64,000 nt of DNA from JBMNGH01 sp050949725 (GCA_050949725.1 JBMNGH010000008.1:48957-112956), one strand, 5' to 3'; counted from the stretch's first letter, positions 27,202 to 36,911 are shown. Notes: generated by a model not told the origin, from the sequence alone. Numbers and translations: made by a program.

Positions 27202-28210
27202 AATAACCTTATTACCTGGTGACGGCATAGGACCGGAGATCATTCAGTCGGTAAAATCTGTCATAGATGCAGCCGGTGTTCCTATAAAATGGGATGAGCA
27301 TCTGGTCGGTGAAATGGCCTTTTACAAATACGGCAGTCCACTGCCTGAAAATGCTATTAACAGCATAAAAACAAACAAAATTGCACTTAAGGGGCCTGTG
27401 ACAACTCAAGTCATAGGAGGATTTAAGAGCGTAAACGTATCCCTGCGCCAAATGTTTGACCTTTATGCTAACATCAGACCGGTAAAGTTACTGCCGGGCG
27501 TAGAGACAATGTTCAAAGACGTGGACATTGTAATATTTCGAGAAAACACTGAAGACCTTTATGCAGGAATAGAGCACGTCATTGACCACGACCGGGTCGA
27601 GGCTGTAAAAGTCATTACAAGATCGGCCAGTAGGAGGATCGTAATGAGAGCCTTTGATTATGCCAGGCAGAACGGGCGGAAAAAAGTAACTGCCGTCCAT
27701 AAGGCAAACATAATGAAAAAGTCAGACGGTCTCTTTCTGGAGGAAGCACGCTTGGCAGCGAATAAGTATGAAGATATACAGTACGAAGAATTAATAGTAG
27801 ACAACGCGTGTATGCAGCTTGTCCAAAGGCCCGAAAAATTTGATATAGTTGTGACTGAAAACCTTTACGGTGATATATTATCAGATCTGTGCGCGGGCCT
27901 TGTTGGCGGGCTAGGTGTGGTACCTGGCATAAATGCAGGGAATGAATATATGATTTTTGAAGCGGTTCACGGAAGTGCCCCTGACATTGCAGGAAAAAAC
28001 AAGGCAAACCCCTTAGCCCTCCTCTTGTCGGCTATAGAAATGTTAAAATTCCTAAAGGAACATAAGGCAGCAGATTTGATACAACAGGCCATCTATCAAT
28101 TATTGGAGACGGGAAGCTGCCTTACACCGGATCTAGGTGGCAGTGCCACTACAACAGAAATGACTCAGGAGTTATGTGACTTGATAAACAGAATAGGAGA
28201 ATATAATTAA
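27194..28210 (+). CDS. Isocitrate/homoisocitrate dehydrogenase (NAD-type)
   Basis: This 338-residue beta-decarboxylating dehydrogenase has LLPGDGIGPEI at the N-terminus, the substrate loop SVNVSLRQMFDLYANIRPV, FRENTEDLYAGIEH, AVHKANIMKKSDGLFLE, the Mg-binding VTENLYGDILSDLCAGLVGG, and the nucleotide site EAVHGSAPDIAGKNKANP. SVNVSLRQ matches isocitrate/homoisocitrate rather than isopropylmalate enzymes. It would yield 2-oxoglutarate or 2-oxoadipate and CO2. The ATG at 27194 overlaps the preceding stop (ATGTATAA), so the three genes form one operon. Citrate versus homocitrate use cannot be settled by eye. Confidence 0.9.
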   Translation: MYKITLLPGDGIGPEIIQSVKSVIDAAGVPIKWDEHLVGEMAFYKYGSPLPENAINSIKTNKIALKGPVTTQVIGGFKSVNVSLRQMFDLYANIRPVKLLPGVETMFKDVDIVIFRENTEDLYAGIEHVIDHDRVEAVKVITRSASRRIVMRAFDYARQNGRKKVTAVHKANIMKKSDGLFLEEARLAANKYEDIQYEELIVDNACMQLVQRPEKFDIVVTENLYGDILSDLCAGLVGGLGVVPGINAGNEYMIFEAVHGSAPDIAGKNKANPLALLLSAIEMLKFLKEHKAADLIQQAIYQLLETGSCLTPDLGGSATTTEMTQELCDLINRIGEYN

Positions 28211-28256
28211 CACTGTTTACTGAACTGCCTCCTGTCAAGTAGACAGCGGAAATAAT

Positions 28257-28330
28257 AAAAGCCAGCAAGCTCCCCTTAAGGCAGACAAATTGTTTATCCC
28301 ATCTGTCTACTTTGAGGGGAGGCTTTTATA
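28257..28330 (+). terminator. Terminator of the (homo)citrate operon
   Basis: AAAAGCC (28257-28263) pairs with GGCTTTT (28321-28327), and inside it CTCCCC (28270-28275) pairs with GGGGAG (28316-28321) with further AGAC/GTCT pairing. The downstream strand ends in TTTTAT. Confidence 0.65.
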
Positions 28331-28480
28331 ATCACCCAAAAAATATAAAGAGGATTTTTGTTAATTTTTAAGTATTTTACGTAAAAAGTTCAGTTTAATA
28401 AGCTACGCGTACTTTTAAATTTATATTTTTTTAATATATACCCCTGGAGAGTAGTAAAAAAACCTCAAACTAGGCTGTAA

Positions 28481-28509
28481 TTGACAGGTCTTCTTTTCCA
28501 TTGTATAAT
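28481..28509 (+). promoter_or_regulatory. Consensus promoter at the left border of the island
   Basis: TTGACA (28481-28486), 17-nt spacer, TATAAT (28504-28509): a perfect SigA consensus. It faces the first exported-protein gene, 357 nt downstream. Confidence 0.85.
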
Positions 28510-28866
28510 TAAGCTAGACAACCCGAAGGTTTACTTTTTGTTACTCGGGGCGCTATACAAGGTTATATAGTGCGAGAGTAATTATTTTTTCCCTCGATAT
28601 GTGTTAATGAGCATACCGAAGCTGTGGAATAGGGGGCGAAGAAAAATAAAAGTAATAATGTTATAGTATTTTATATTAGAGTATATATATTGTTAAAGCC
28701 GCATTATTATTTTTTACTTATGTAGTTGGATAAACTTTTCCAATTTATATTGTCGCAGATCACAAGCAGCTAAATTGATTTTCCTTTCTTTGAAAGAATG
28801 CGGTAAATCAAAACATTTTTTCATCATAGGATGCGAATATTATGTGGTGGGAGGGGGTTAAATAAA
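28510..28866 (+). other. Long untranslated leader, structured but unidentified
   Basis: The 357-nt leader contains GCGCTATA...TATAGTGC (about 28550-28580), a G-rich stretch near 28630 and an AT-rich second half; a strong GGGAGGGGG site precedes ATG 28867. I could not match it to a known riboswitch family. Confidence 0.4.
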
Positions 28867-29642
28867 ATGCAAGTTTTAGAAAAGAAGTTCCTTTATAAGC
28901 TTTGTTCTTTCATGCTCAGCGCACTGATGCTAATGGGTATGTTAAGCGGGCTGGCATCTGGCACTGTTCTGGCGTCAGGCGGTGACATAACAATTTCTGG
29001 CCCTGGGCTTAACAATCCTGAGGGCATAACTATTACTCAAGAACAACTGCGCGGAGAAGAGGCTTTGCCAACGGAACTGCAGGATGTGTATGGTAACGAG
29101 TATCTACACCAACACGACGAGAGGTACAGCACGATCAACACACTGGCCGACTAAGAGATTCTACAGAGGGTCAAGGCGTTAAAGCTGGCCGATCTGCTTG
29201 CACTTAGCCGGGGGGCTCAATGAAAAAGCCACCCAAGATCAGGTTTACGAGCGAGAGACGGTTTTGCAGCAACCTTTACCGTGCAGGAGCTATTAGAATG
29301 AGAGACAGCTATACCTTCCCCAATTTCATAGAGTATACGGCCATCCCGAACCGGACCGCTACTTCCTGGGCAGTATTAAAGGCTGACGCCGCAGAAGCCA
29401 TGCTGGTCGAGCCAATGATTGCCTCACCAGCAGCTTTTCCACGTTCACGATTATGACGATCTTCTCAGATGACATGATAACTTCAACGCCGATCGGAGGG
29501 CAACTCACTCTCTTATACGGGCAGCGAGCGGTGACCCAGCAGACAAATGCCGGATTTGTAAAATATGTAACAAAAATTGAGGTGCTTACTGACCCACTAG
29601 AGAAATGGGAAGCCCCTATAGCAGATCCCTGATCCCGGTCAA
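28867..29642 (+). pseudogene. Decayed 5' part of an exported SUOX-fold/SLH protein
   Basis: ATG 28867, after GGGAGGGGG, starts a good signal peptide (residues ~1-40) and a domain opening DITISGPGLNNPEGITITQEQL, related to the GDGV domains of its neighbours. After RYSTINTLAD a stop occurs at 29154. Fragments of the same domain (RFTSERR..., LVEPMIAS, then LYGQRAVTQQ- and KIEVLTDP-like pieces) continue in shifting frames to 29640, where the long intact frame begins. At least four frame changes or stops lie in 29150-29640, too many for isolated sequencing errors. The gene was probably one ~1200-residue protein; now only the downstream part is open. Confidence 0.75.
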
Positions 29643-32549
29643 GTGCCTATTGGAACAAAGGTGAAATTGAACTGCACTAGCGATGACGATGCTAAGATCC
29701 ACTATACAATTGATGGCAGCGATCCCACAATCGAGAGCCCAATGTACAACTGGATTGCGAGCCGGTGGTCGGATCGGGAAGATTTTTATGAAATCAACAG
29801 GCCGATTGAAATAACAAAGGATACTACGATTAAGGCATTTGTAACAGGTCCGGGCAGGTTGGACAGTGATATCGTAGAGTTTACATATACAGTTGAAGAA
29901 CCGGAGCAAATACCGGTAACATCAGTATCTATTCCCCAAGGAGATCAGGAGCTGGAGGTCGGCGAGACGGTTCAGCTAACAGCTGCTGTCGAACCTGAAA
30001 ATGCCACAAATAAGAACGTCAGCTGGTCCAGCAGCGATGATGCAGTTGCTACCGTAGATGAAACCGGTCTTGTTACAGCCATAGCTGAAGGAACGGCCCG
30101 AATTACTGTTACAACTGAAGACGGGGAATATACATACAGTATCACCGTAAATGTTATACCTAAGACAATCAGGCTTTCAAAAGCCGAATGTTCTGAGGAA
30201 GGGGATATAAATCTTACCTTCAACAAGGGCATAATGCTTCCCGGCGAAGTAGGCGTGGAAGATCAGTTCACGGTTCTGCTTGATGGTGAAAATGTGGATG
30301 TTGAAGGTGTAGTACCTAGTGCACATCCTGAAGTGATAACATTAGTGTTATCTACTAAAATCACTTCTGGGCAGATTGTAACTGTAGAATATACAAAAAG
30401 CGAGGACGAAAATAAACATATAAAGTCTAATGACGGCTATATTTTGGAAAGCTTCGGGCCGATTGATGTATCTTTTCTATTGCTGCCACCAGTATTAAAA
30501 GCGGATACGACCGATAATATAAAAGGAAAGCCTATTGACATTACTTTTGAGGACGATGAGGATTGGCGTAGTAGTATTAGTGACGTATATGTCGATGGTG
30601 AGCTGCTAGAGAAAGATTCAACTTACACTGTAAGCATTGGCCTGATAAAAATTGCAGCAGATGTCTTCACATCTGCGGGCGATTATGCAATTGTCGTAAA
30701 GGCTGAAGGCTACAGGGAAGCTACTGTAGTGCAAAAAATAAAAGAAGCCGGCTCTGACCCCGACCCTATTGACGATGGGGAAATCGTGCTGGAAATTACC
30801 GGAGATGGAGTAGCCAAAACCATGAAGTATACACAGTCTCAACTGGAGGCGATGCCGCAGATCCAGGAAGTTTACAGTAGTATCAATACCTGGCCCAGTA
30901 AGAGTTGGTATGTTGGCAAAGGTGTTAGATTACGTCATCTGCTCGACGATGCCGGGATAAAATCGACTGCTAAACAGATCAGGTTTACGTCTAAAGACGG
31001 ATATCGCATGACGCTAACTGTGCAAGAGCTGCTAGAAGATGAACGCTATCGTTTCCCAAAGTTCAAAGAAGGAGGTAGTGACGCCGATGGGCATATTCCC
31101 GGCAATCCATCAGGTGCAGTGCCGGTGGATACTATCATAGCCCTTGTCAGTGCCAGTGGCACTAATAACCCATCCTATATGAATGACGCAAACACACCTC
31201 TGCTGATGTTAGGTCAGAGGGCTGTAACAGAACAAACGGGTCCTCTGTTTGTAAAATATTTGAGCAAAATTGAGGTTCTAACCTCCGACCCAGGCAAATG
31301 GGATACACCTACTGCCAGTCCTGGTAGTGGGACTGTGCGTGTGGGGACCTTGGTGGAGCTAAGTAATAAAAATATGGACACCGACAAGATTCATTACACA
31401 ACGGATGGTAGTACTCCCGACATGAACAGCCCGATGTACAATAGTATTGCCAGTCGCTGGTGGACTGACCGTGGCGAAAAAACAGTAGCTGAGATTAATC
31501 GGCCCATTGAGATAACTGAAGACACGATCATTAAGGCGATTACAATCGGGCCTGGCAAGAGAAACAGTGGTGTTGCTACATTTGAGTATAAGGTGGCAGA
31601 AGCTAAAGGGATTGAAAGCGATATAATCTCAGCCGATAAAGATAACATTGTAAGTCTCGAAGATGAGGCTGTGATAGTGATACCGGCAGGTGCCGTGACG
31701 GGTGATAAGGAGATTGAAGTAAAGATAGAGCGAGTGAAATCTCCTCCGCCTGCGCCTTTAGGTTTCAGAATCCTTGGAGACGTATATGAATTCATCATAA
31801 GCGGCAAAACTAGCTACAGTTTTGCCAAAAAGGTGACAATTAAACTTAAATTTGATCCCAGGGATATTTCCAATGAAAAGACCCCGACTGTTCACTATTA
31901 TGACAATGAGTCGGAACAGTGGGTAAAAATCGGCGGTAAAGTATCAGATGACATTATAAGTGTTGAGGTAGATCATCTTACAATGTTTGCAGTAATGTTG
32001 GAGGAAGATTTGCAGTATCAAGAGATCACCGATATCACAGGCCACTGGGCTGAAGCTGGTATTAGGGAACTGTTAAATCAGGGGGCTGTTAGCGGCTATC
32101 CTGACGGTACCTTTAGACCTGACAACATGATTACCAGGGCAGAATTTGTAACAATACTAGTAAAAGCATGTGAATTTCCCCAGGAGAGTAGCAAGGTTTT
32201 TGAAGACACATCGGAACACTGGGCACGCGACAACATATCTACAGCAGTGCATCATGAGATTGTAACCGGATATGATTCAACCACATTTGGGCCGGACGAC
32301 CCTGTTACCCGTGAACAGATAGCTGTAATGATAGACAGAACTATAAAGCCGGATACGGTGACGGGAGAAATTACATTTGCTGACAGCTCAAACATATCGG
32401 ATTGGGCAAGAGAAGCGGTAGCCGCTGCGGTGAACAAGGGGATTATCAGGGGATACCCCGATAACAGCCTACGCCCCAAGGATCATGCAACCAGGGCTGA
32501 GGCTGTTACCGTTATTGTAAATGCTATACGTGCTATGAGTGAGATGTAA
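29643..32549 (+). CDS. Surface protein: CHB_HEX_C, BIG2, SUOX-like, ZU5-like and three SLH domains (3' part of a disrupted gene)
   Basis: The 968-residue frame has a chitobiase/hexosaminidase C-terminal-type sandwich (IHYTIDGSDPTIESPMYNW, ~15-85), a BIG2 Ig-like domain (~95-180), Ig-like regions (~180-375), a SUOX-like GDGV domain (~380-555, with VYSSINTWPSKSWYVGKGV), a second CHB_HEX_C domain (~565-650), a ZU5-like domain (~660-790), and three SLH repeats (~800-968) that would bind secondary wall polymer. There is no signal peptide because it lies in the decayed 5' section, so export is doubtful unless the gene is repaired. GTG 29643 has no clear ribosome site. The last ~280 residues are paralogous to the protein at 44421-45770. 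Confidence 0.75.
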   Translation: MPIGTKVKLNCTSDDDAKIHYTIDGSDPTIESPMYNWIASRWSDREDFYEINRPIEITKDTTIKAFVTGPGRLDSDIVEFTYTVEEPEQIPVTSVSIPQGDQELEVGETVQLTAAVEPENATNKNVSWSSSDDAVATVDETGLVTAIAEGTARITVTTEDGEYTYSITVNVIPKTIRLSKAECSEEGDINLTFNKGIMLPGEVGVEDQFTVLLDGENVDVEGVVPSAHPEVITLVLSTKITSGQIVTVEYTKSEDENKHIKSNDGYILESFGPIDVSFLLLPPVLKADTTDNIKGKPIDITFEDDEDWRSSISDVYVDGELLEKDSTYTVSIGLIKIAADVFTSAGDYAIVVKAEGYREATVVQKIKEAGSDPDPIDDGEIVLEITGDGVAKTMKYTQSQLEAMPQIQEVYSSINTWPSKSWYVGKGVRLRHLLDDAGIKSTAKQIRFTSKDGYRMTLTVQELLEDERYRFPKFKEGGSDADGHIPGNPSGAVPVDTIIALVSASGTNNPSYMNDANTPLLMLGQRAVTEQTGPLFVKYLSKIEVLTSDPGKWDTPTASPGSGTVRVGTLVELSNKNMDTDKIHYTTDGSTPDMNSPMYNSIASRWWTDRGEKTVAEINRPIEITEDTIIKAITIGPGKRNSGVATFEYKVAEAKGIESDIISADKDNIVSLEDEAVIVIPAGAVTGDKEIEVKIERVKSPPPAPLGFRILGDVYEFIISGKTSYSFAKKVTIKLKFDPRDISNEKTPTVHYYDNESEQWVKIGGKVSDDIISVEVDHLTMFAVMLEEDLQYQEITDITGHWAEAGIRELLNQGAVSGYPDGTFRPDNMITRAEFVTILVKACEFPQESSKVFEDTSEHWARDNISTAVHHEIVTGYDSTTFGPDDPVTREQIAVMIDRTIKPDTVTGEITFADSSNISDWAREAVAAAVNKGIIRGYPDNSLRPKDHATRAEAVTVIVNAIRAMSEM

Positions 32550-32695
32550 TGTAGGATATGTTCTTGATGCCCTTGACCTGAAATGCATATACAATATACA
32601 CTTTATTTTGATTAAAAAAGTAGGGTTTTGATATTCAGGAATTGAGCATCATTGTGAATTTTATCATTTTGATATGACAGACAGGAGATAAAACC

Positions 32696-34408
32696 GTGAG
32701 GAGTTTAACGAGAAACCACAAATTAATAAAGTTGTTTTGCAGGGTTTTACTATCTGTTTTTGTCATGATGCTGTGTATGGCTATAATAAGCCCGACAACT
32801 GTTTTTGCCGGCCGAACAGAAACTCTTGAAATTACAGGAGATGGGATAACGAATCCTGTCATGTTTACATTAGAAGAACTTGAAGAGATGGAGCAATTTG
32901 AACACGTTTACAGCACCATAAATACCTGGCCCACAAAGAGTTGGTATGTTGCCAGAGGTGTGAAAATAAGAGAGCTGCTTAAAATAGCGGGGATTAAAGA
33001 AGATGCCAAGCTTATACGATTTATATCTGTTGACGGCTATGAGGTTACTTTTACCGTTAAGGAATTATTAAACGATAAGCGTTACTATTTTCCTGGGTTA
33101 AAAGACAATCACCCTAGTGATGGGAGTATTCCCGGTTCTTATGAAAATGCAGTGGAAGTGGAGCCTATTCTTTCACTCGTCAGTGCAGAGGGAAGCGATA
33201 AACCTGATGAAATGAACGACAGGGATACTTTGCTCCTGGTATTTGGACAACGTACAGTAACTGAACAGACGAACAACTTATTTCTAAAATATGTTAGCAA
33301 AATTGAGGTACTTACATCCGAACCGGAAAAATGGGATGCTCCTAAGGCAAACATACCCAGTGAAATAGTTGTACCTAAGGGAACAAAAATTGTACTCAGC
33401 AATAAGGGAAACAATGAGGATAAGATTTACTACACGACCGATGGCAGTATCCCGACCATAGAAAGCCAAATGTTTAACTGGAGTGCCAGCAGATGGTGGC
33501 CTCTGAGGAGCGATTTGGATAGTATCAATAAACCAATTGAGATTACAGAGGATACCGTCATAAAGGCTATTACCATTGGCCCCGGCAAAGAAGACAGTGA
33601 GGTAGTGACATTCATTTTTAAAGTTGACCCGACCGGTAAAGCCGTTGACCCTACTCAGATCTCTGGAGGGCCTCCTACCGGAATCATGCTCGACCGAGAT
33701 GCCATCAATCTCGAGGTAGGGAGTACTTTCCGCCTTGAAGCGACTGTAACCCCTTTTAATGCAGATGACCAAAATGTTATTTGGACTTCCAGTGATACCA
33801 GTGTGGCAACCGTTGACACAAGGGGTTTAGTTTCAGTAGTCGGCCATGGCACTGCAATTATTACTGCTATGACTTCAGACGGCAAGTACAAGGCTACATG
33901 TGTAGTAAACGGCCCTGACGAAAGAGACGATTGGATTGTTCAAAATAGCACTATCCCTGAAAATGACGGAGGGGAATCGCCAAATATTTTACCTGACGCA
34001 AATCAGCAGATTCAAGAAGATGACATATCCGCTGTTATGACTGACAAAAGCGAAACAAACACTGAAACCCCGAACCCTGAAGCTGATATTGACACAGTTC
34101 CAGAAGAAGATGAACAGATTCCTGCTCTAACAGCCGAGAGTGAAGCCGATGACAAGGATGGCGACTTGCGATATTTGGCGAAAGCGGATGAAATTTTGGA
34201 TACTTTTTCAAGTTCTGATGCTTATTCGGGTCAACAAAATGAAGAGTATCCTCAGATGCAAGTCTTTGAACTGTCGATTGATGAAAGTATTCCCATAACC
34301 TTACCTGAGCAGAAAAAGTATATAGATATTTATACAGCAACCATATTTTTAAGTCTCTTGATTTTAGGTGCGAGGAAAAGATATATACAATACATAAAGG
34401 AGCTATGA
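32696..34408 (+). CDS. Membrane-anchored exported protein: SUOX-like, CHB_HEX_C and BIG2 domains with C-terminal helix
   Basis: This 570-residue protein has a signal peptide (~1-40), a SUOX-like domain (~42-215; VYSTINTWPTKSWYVARGVKI then IRFISVDGYEVTFTVKELL), a CHB_HEX_C domain (~225-315, IYYTTDGSIPTIES), a BIG2 domain (~325-400), a ~120-residue acidic Pro/Glu/Asp linker, and a single hydrophobic helix (ATIFLSLLILGA) near the C-terminus with a basic tail. It is thus displayed outside on a flexible stalk anchored in the membrane. GTG 32696 follows ACAGGAG. Its stop overlaps the ExbB-like gene start (ATGA), so the products probably work together. The Cys that binds Mo in true sulfite oxidases is replaced by Ser/Thr here. 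Confidence 0.8.
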   Translation: MRSLTRNHKLIKLFCRVLLSVFVMMLCMAIISPTTVFAGRTETLEITGDGITNPVMFTLEELEEMEQFEHVYSTINTWPTKSWYVARGVKIRELLKIAGIKEDAKLIRFISVDGYEVTFTVKELLNDKRYYFPGLKDNHPSDGSIPGSYENAVEVEPILSLVSAEGSDKPDEMNDRDTLLLVFGQRTVTEQTNNLFLKYVSKIEVLTSEPEKWDAPKANIPSEIVVPKGTKIVLSNKGNNEDKIYYTTDGSIPTIESQMFNWSASRWWPLRSDLDSINKPIEITEDTVIKAITIGPGKEDSEVVTFIFKVDPTGKAVDPTQISGGPPTGIMLDRDAINLEVGSTFRLEATVTPFNADDQNVIWTSSDTSVATVDTRGLVSVVGHGTAIITAMTSDGKYKATCVVNGPDERDDWIVQNSTIPENDGGESPNILPDANQQIQEDDISAVMTDKSETNTETPNPEADIDTVPEEDEQIPALTAESEADDKDGDLRYLAKADEILDTFSSSDAYSGQQNEEYPQMQVFELSIDESIPITLPEQKKYIDIYTATIFLSLLILGARKRYIQYIKEL

Positions 34409-35085
34409 GGATAGTGATAGAAATTATATTAACACCCTTAAAAAGTACGATGCATGGAATATCAAACGGTTTACTAATTCCTACGATTGCCGTCCTGTTG
34501 TTTCTTTTAGCTTTGGCGGTAGTGGAGCTGGGTGGTTTTCTGATAGAGATTTTTACTGAACGGAGAAAAAGGTCTAAAGCGTATGAATTAAACGACATTT
34601 TTCAAGAAAACAAAGATGTGGAACAAATCAATAAAGAGCTAAGCAATAACCAGATTTTCAGACGCCATAGAGCAGTGTTAAACGAACTGATCCGACAAAA
34701 CAAACTGTCTGACAATTCTCTTCAAGCCTTGGCACGGGGACTACTCGCAGCAGAAGAACGGCATTACTTAAAGATAACAGACAGGACTGATATTGTGACG
34801 CGATTGGCACCGATGTTTGGTTTGATGGGGACGCTCATACCCCTCGGCCCTGGCATAATTGCCTTAAGTCAAGGGGATACAAAAACTCTTGCCGAGTCCC
34901 TGTTAATCGCTTTCGACACAACGGTTATAGGCTTGACAGCATCAGGAATTGCATATGTCATTTCCCGCTTTCGGAAAAGATGGTATGAGGAATACCTTGA
35001 CAACCTTGAGATGTTAATTGAAAGTTTGCTGGAGGTGTTTGATTGTGCTTGGAAAGCTGAGAAGCGGGAAACTCAGAAATTCTAG
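34405..35085 (+). CDS. MotA/TolQ/ExbB-type proton channel protein
   Basis: The 226-residue protein has an N-terminal helix (IPTIAVLLFLLALAVVELGGF), a cytoplasmic region, and a helix pair with RLAPMFGLMGTLIPLGPGI and ALLIAFDTTVIGLTASGIAYVI-like sequence, the core of the MotA/TolQ/ExbB family that couples proton flow to mechanical work. It overlaps the preceding stalked surface protein by 4 nt and the DUF2149 gene by 41 nt, so three genes are translationally coupled. In a Gram-positive without outer membrane the driven partner is not TonB; the stalked protein encoded upstream is the best candidate. Function is inferred from family and context. Confidence 0.85.
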   Translation: MRIVIEIILTPLKSTMHGISNGLLIPTIAVLLFLLALAVVELGGFLIEIFTERRKRSKAYELNDIFQENKDVEQINKELSNNQIFRRHRAVLNELIRQNKLSDNSLQALARGLLAAEERHYLKITDRTDIVTRLAPMFGLMGTLIPLGPGIIALSQGDTKTLAESLLIAFDTTVIGLTASGIAYVISRFRKRWYEEYLDNLEMLIESLLEVFDCAWKAEKRETQKF

Positions 35086-35374
35086 GCTTCAAGAAGACTT
35101 GAACCCCTTGGAAGGGATTGTAAACATGGTAGATGCCATGATAGTCTTTGCCTGCGGTCTTATGCTAGCTTTGGCAGTCTATTGGAATGTAGATCTCGGG
35201 CCGATTGGAGAACGCATTAACCTGGACCTAGGGCAAGAAGTTACAGATGTGCCGGAAATCCGTGAAGACTTAATAGAAATGGAAGGCCAGGGTTCCCTTT
35301 ATGAACGTGTGGGGACAGTTTATAGGGACCCCTCAACCGGAAAATTATTTATGCTAAAGCCCAACAATGACTGA
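35045..35374 (+). CDS. DUF2149 protein, ExbD-like partner of the channel
   Basis: The 109-residue protein has a basic N-terminus, one helix (NMVDAMIVFACGLMLALAVYW) and a ~65-residue extracytoplasmic tail. The helix begins with an Asp in the context NMVDAM, as in ExbD/TolR where that Asp carries protons. It belongs to the DUF2149 family, which I recall as paired with MotA/TolQ/ExbB genes chiefly in methanogenic archaea. GTG 35045 has GGAGGTG 7 nt upstream, so it is chosen over an earlier in-frame start. It overlaps the channel gene. Confidence 0.8.
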   Translation: MLGKLRSGKLRNSRLQEDLNPLEGIVNMVDAMIVFACGLMLALAVYWNVDLGPIGERINLDLGQEVTDVPEIREDLIEMEGQGSLYERVGTVYRDPSTGKLFMLKPNND

Positions 35375-35403
35375 AATTCAAAAATTGTATTGCTTTTAGC
35401 GAT

Positions 35404-35431
35404 ACAGGCTTAAATTTTGTTAAAAGCCTGT
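35404..35431 (+). terminator. Stem-loop after the channel genes
   Basis: ACAGGCTT (35404-35411) pairs with AAGCCTGT (35424-35431). No U-run follows, so it may be a processing site or weak terminator. The remaining gap to 35576 shows no further feature except the GAGGAGGTG site of the next gene. Confidence 0.4.
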
Positions 35432-35576
35432 CATAAATATGCCAATTAAAACTTATATTTGGCCAACGAGTAATAATGGAAACAAATAACATTATTCTAA
35501 AGGAGTGCATTAAAATTAAGGGGGTGTTAGTTTCTGAAAATCTACAGACTGAGAACATCCGAGGAGGTGCTTTGAA

Positions 35577-36911
35577 ATGCAAACCAATCATAACAAAAGT
35601 TTAAAATGTTTATCTTTACTCATAGTCGGAATTCTATTGTTTTTTATTTGCTTTAATATATTAGTTCCGGTAAGTGTACTTGCTGCCATTGACTCTCTAG
35701 AAATTTCAGGAGACGGGGTATCACAACCTATCACGCTGACATTAAAGGAATTAGAAAAAATGGAGCATCATCAGGAGGTGTACAGTTCTATCAATACCTG
35801 GCCCACCAAGAAGTGGTATGTGGGCAGGGGTGTTAAACTGTGGGATATTCTCGTCAAGGCGGGAATTAAAGAAAAGGAAGCGCGACTGATAAGATTTACT
35901 GCTGCTGACGGTTATATAGTTACCCTTACGATGAAAGAGTTGTTCGAAGATGAACGTTATCGTTTCCCTAACTTTATGTCAGGAGGAAGCGAAAGTGAAG
36001 GACACATTCCCGGCGACCCATCAGACCCGGTGCCGGTGGAGCCGATCATAGCCCTAGTAAGTGTTGAGGGAAGTGACAATCCTAAGTACATGAATGAACT
36101 AAATTGTCCGATGATGATGTTGGGTCAGAGGGCTGTTACCGAACAGACAGGAAACCTATTCGTAAAGAATCTGCACAAAATCGAAGTGCTTACCGAGGAA
36201 CCGGAGAAATGGGATCCTCCACAGGCAAATCCGCCCCCTGGCACAGTGCCTAAGGGTACTATGGTAACCTTGAGCAACCTAAACAGTGATGACGACAAGA
36301 TTTATTACACAACGGACGGAAGTACTCCAACACTGAACAGTCCAATGTATAATTGGATTGCCAGCAGATGGTGGGCAGCCAGGGCAGACGTGCTGGGGAA
36401 AATAAATCACCCCATTGGCCCTATTAACAGCGATACCACCATCAAGACAATAACCATTGGTCCCGGCAAACTGGACAGTGATGTTGTGACTTTCAACTAC
36501 AGGATAGCGGACTCACAGGATAGACCCTCTCAAAAAGTAATTATTTTTACTGTTGGTAAGACACAGGCTACTGTTGACGGTTCGCCATATACCCTTGATG
36601 CTGCGCCTTACATAGATTCCAAATCAAACAGGACCTTAGTTCCAATACGATTTATAAGTGAGGCCTTAAAAGCGCAGGTGGATTGGGATCCTAAAAGCCG
36701 TGAAGTAAAAATTGTGGATGTGGGTAAAGAGATTGTCCTGACCATCGGTTCCAGCAAAGTTGTTGTAAATGGAGTTCAGCAGGACATCGACTGTGAACCG
36801 GCAATTCTTCCGCCAGGCCGCACCTTTGTGCCAATACGTTTTGTGAGCGAAACATTGGAAGCGAATGTGCATCACAATAATGAAAATGGTCAGATAACTA
36901 TTAGCAGGTAA
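35577..36911 (+). CDS. Exported protein: SUOX-like, CHB_HEX_C and copper-amine-oxidase-stalk domains
   Basis: This 444-residue protein has a signal peptide (~1-37), the SUOX-like GDGV domain (~40-215; VYSSINTWPTKKWYVGRGVKL, FTAADGYIVTLTMKELFEDERY, LGQRAVTEQTGNLFVK), a CHB_HEX_C sandwich (~222-315) and a C-terminal copper amine oxidase N-domain-like/stalk module (~320-444; two copies of RTLVPIRFISEAL / RTFVPIRFVSETLEA), common in Firmicute surface proteins. GAGGAGGTG precedes ATG 35577. The domain's ligand Cys is again Ser. It is likely a wall-associated binding protein. A riboswitch-like leader follows it. Confidence 0.82.
   Translation: MQTNHNKSLKCLSLLIVGILLFFICFNILVPVSVLAAIDSLEISGDGVSQPITLTLKELEKMEHHQEVYSSINTWPTKKWYVGRGVKLWDILVKAGIKEKEARLIRFTAADGYIVTLTMKELFEDERYRFPNFMSGGSESEGHIPGDPSDPVPVEPIIALVSVEGSDNPKYMNELNCPMMMLGQRAVTEQTGNLFVKNLHKIEVLTEEPEKWDPPQANPPPGTVPKGTMVTLSNLNSDDDKIYYTTDGSTPTLNSPMYNWIASRWWAARADVLGKINHPIGPINSDTTIKTITIGPGKLDSDVVTFNYRIADSQDRPSQKVIIFTVGKTQATVDGSPYTLDAAPYIDSKSNRTLVPIRFISEALKAQVDWDPKSREVKIVDVGKEIVLTIGSSKVVVNGVQQDIDCEPAILPPGRTFVPIRFVSETLEANVHHNNENGQITISR

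Noticed and set aside
28550..28650. Known riboswitch in the leader of the first island gene
   Set aside because: There is a hairpin, but no conserved core I can match to SAM, cobalamin, TPP, FMN, Moco or c-di-GMP families.
29220..29456. 78-residue independent gene
   Set aside because: Its sequence is a frame fragment of the decayed SUOX-like domain between 28867 and 29640.
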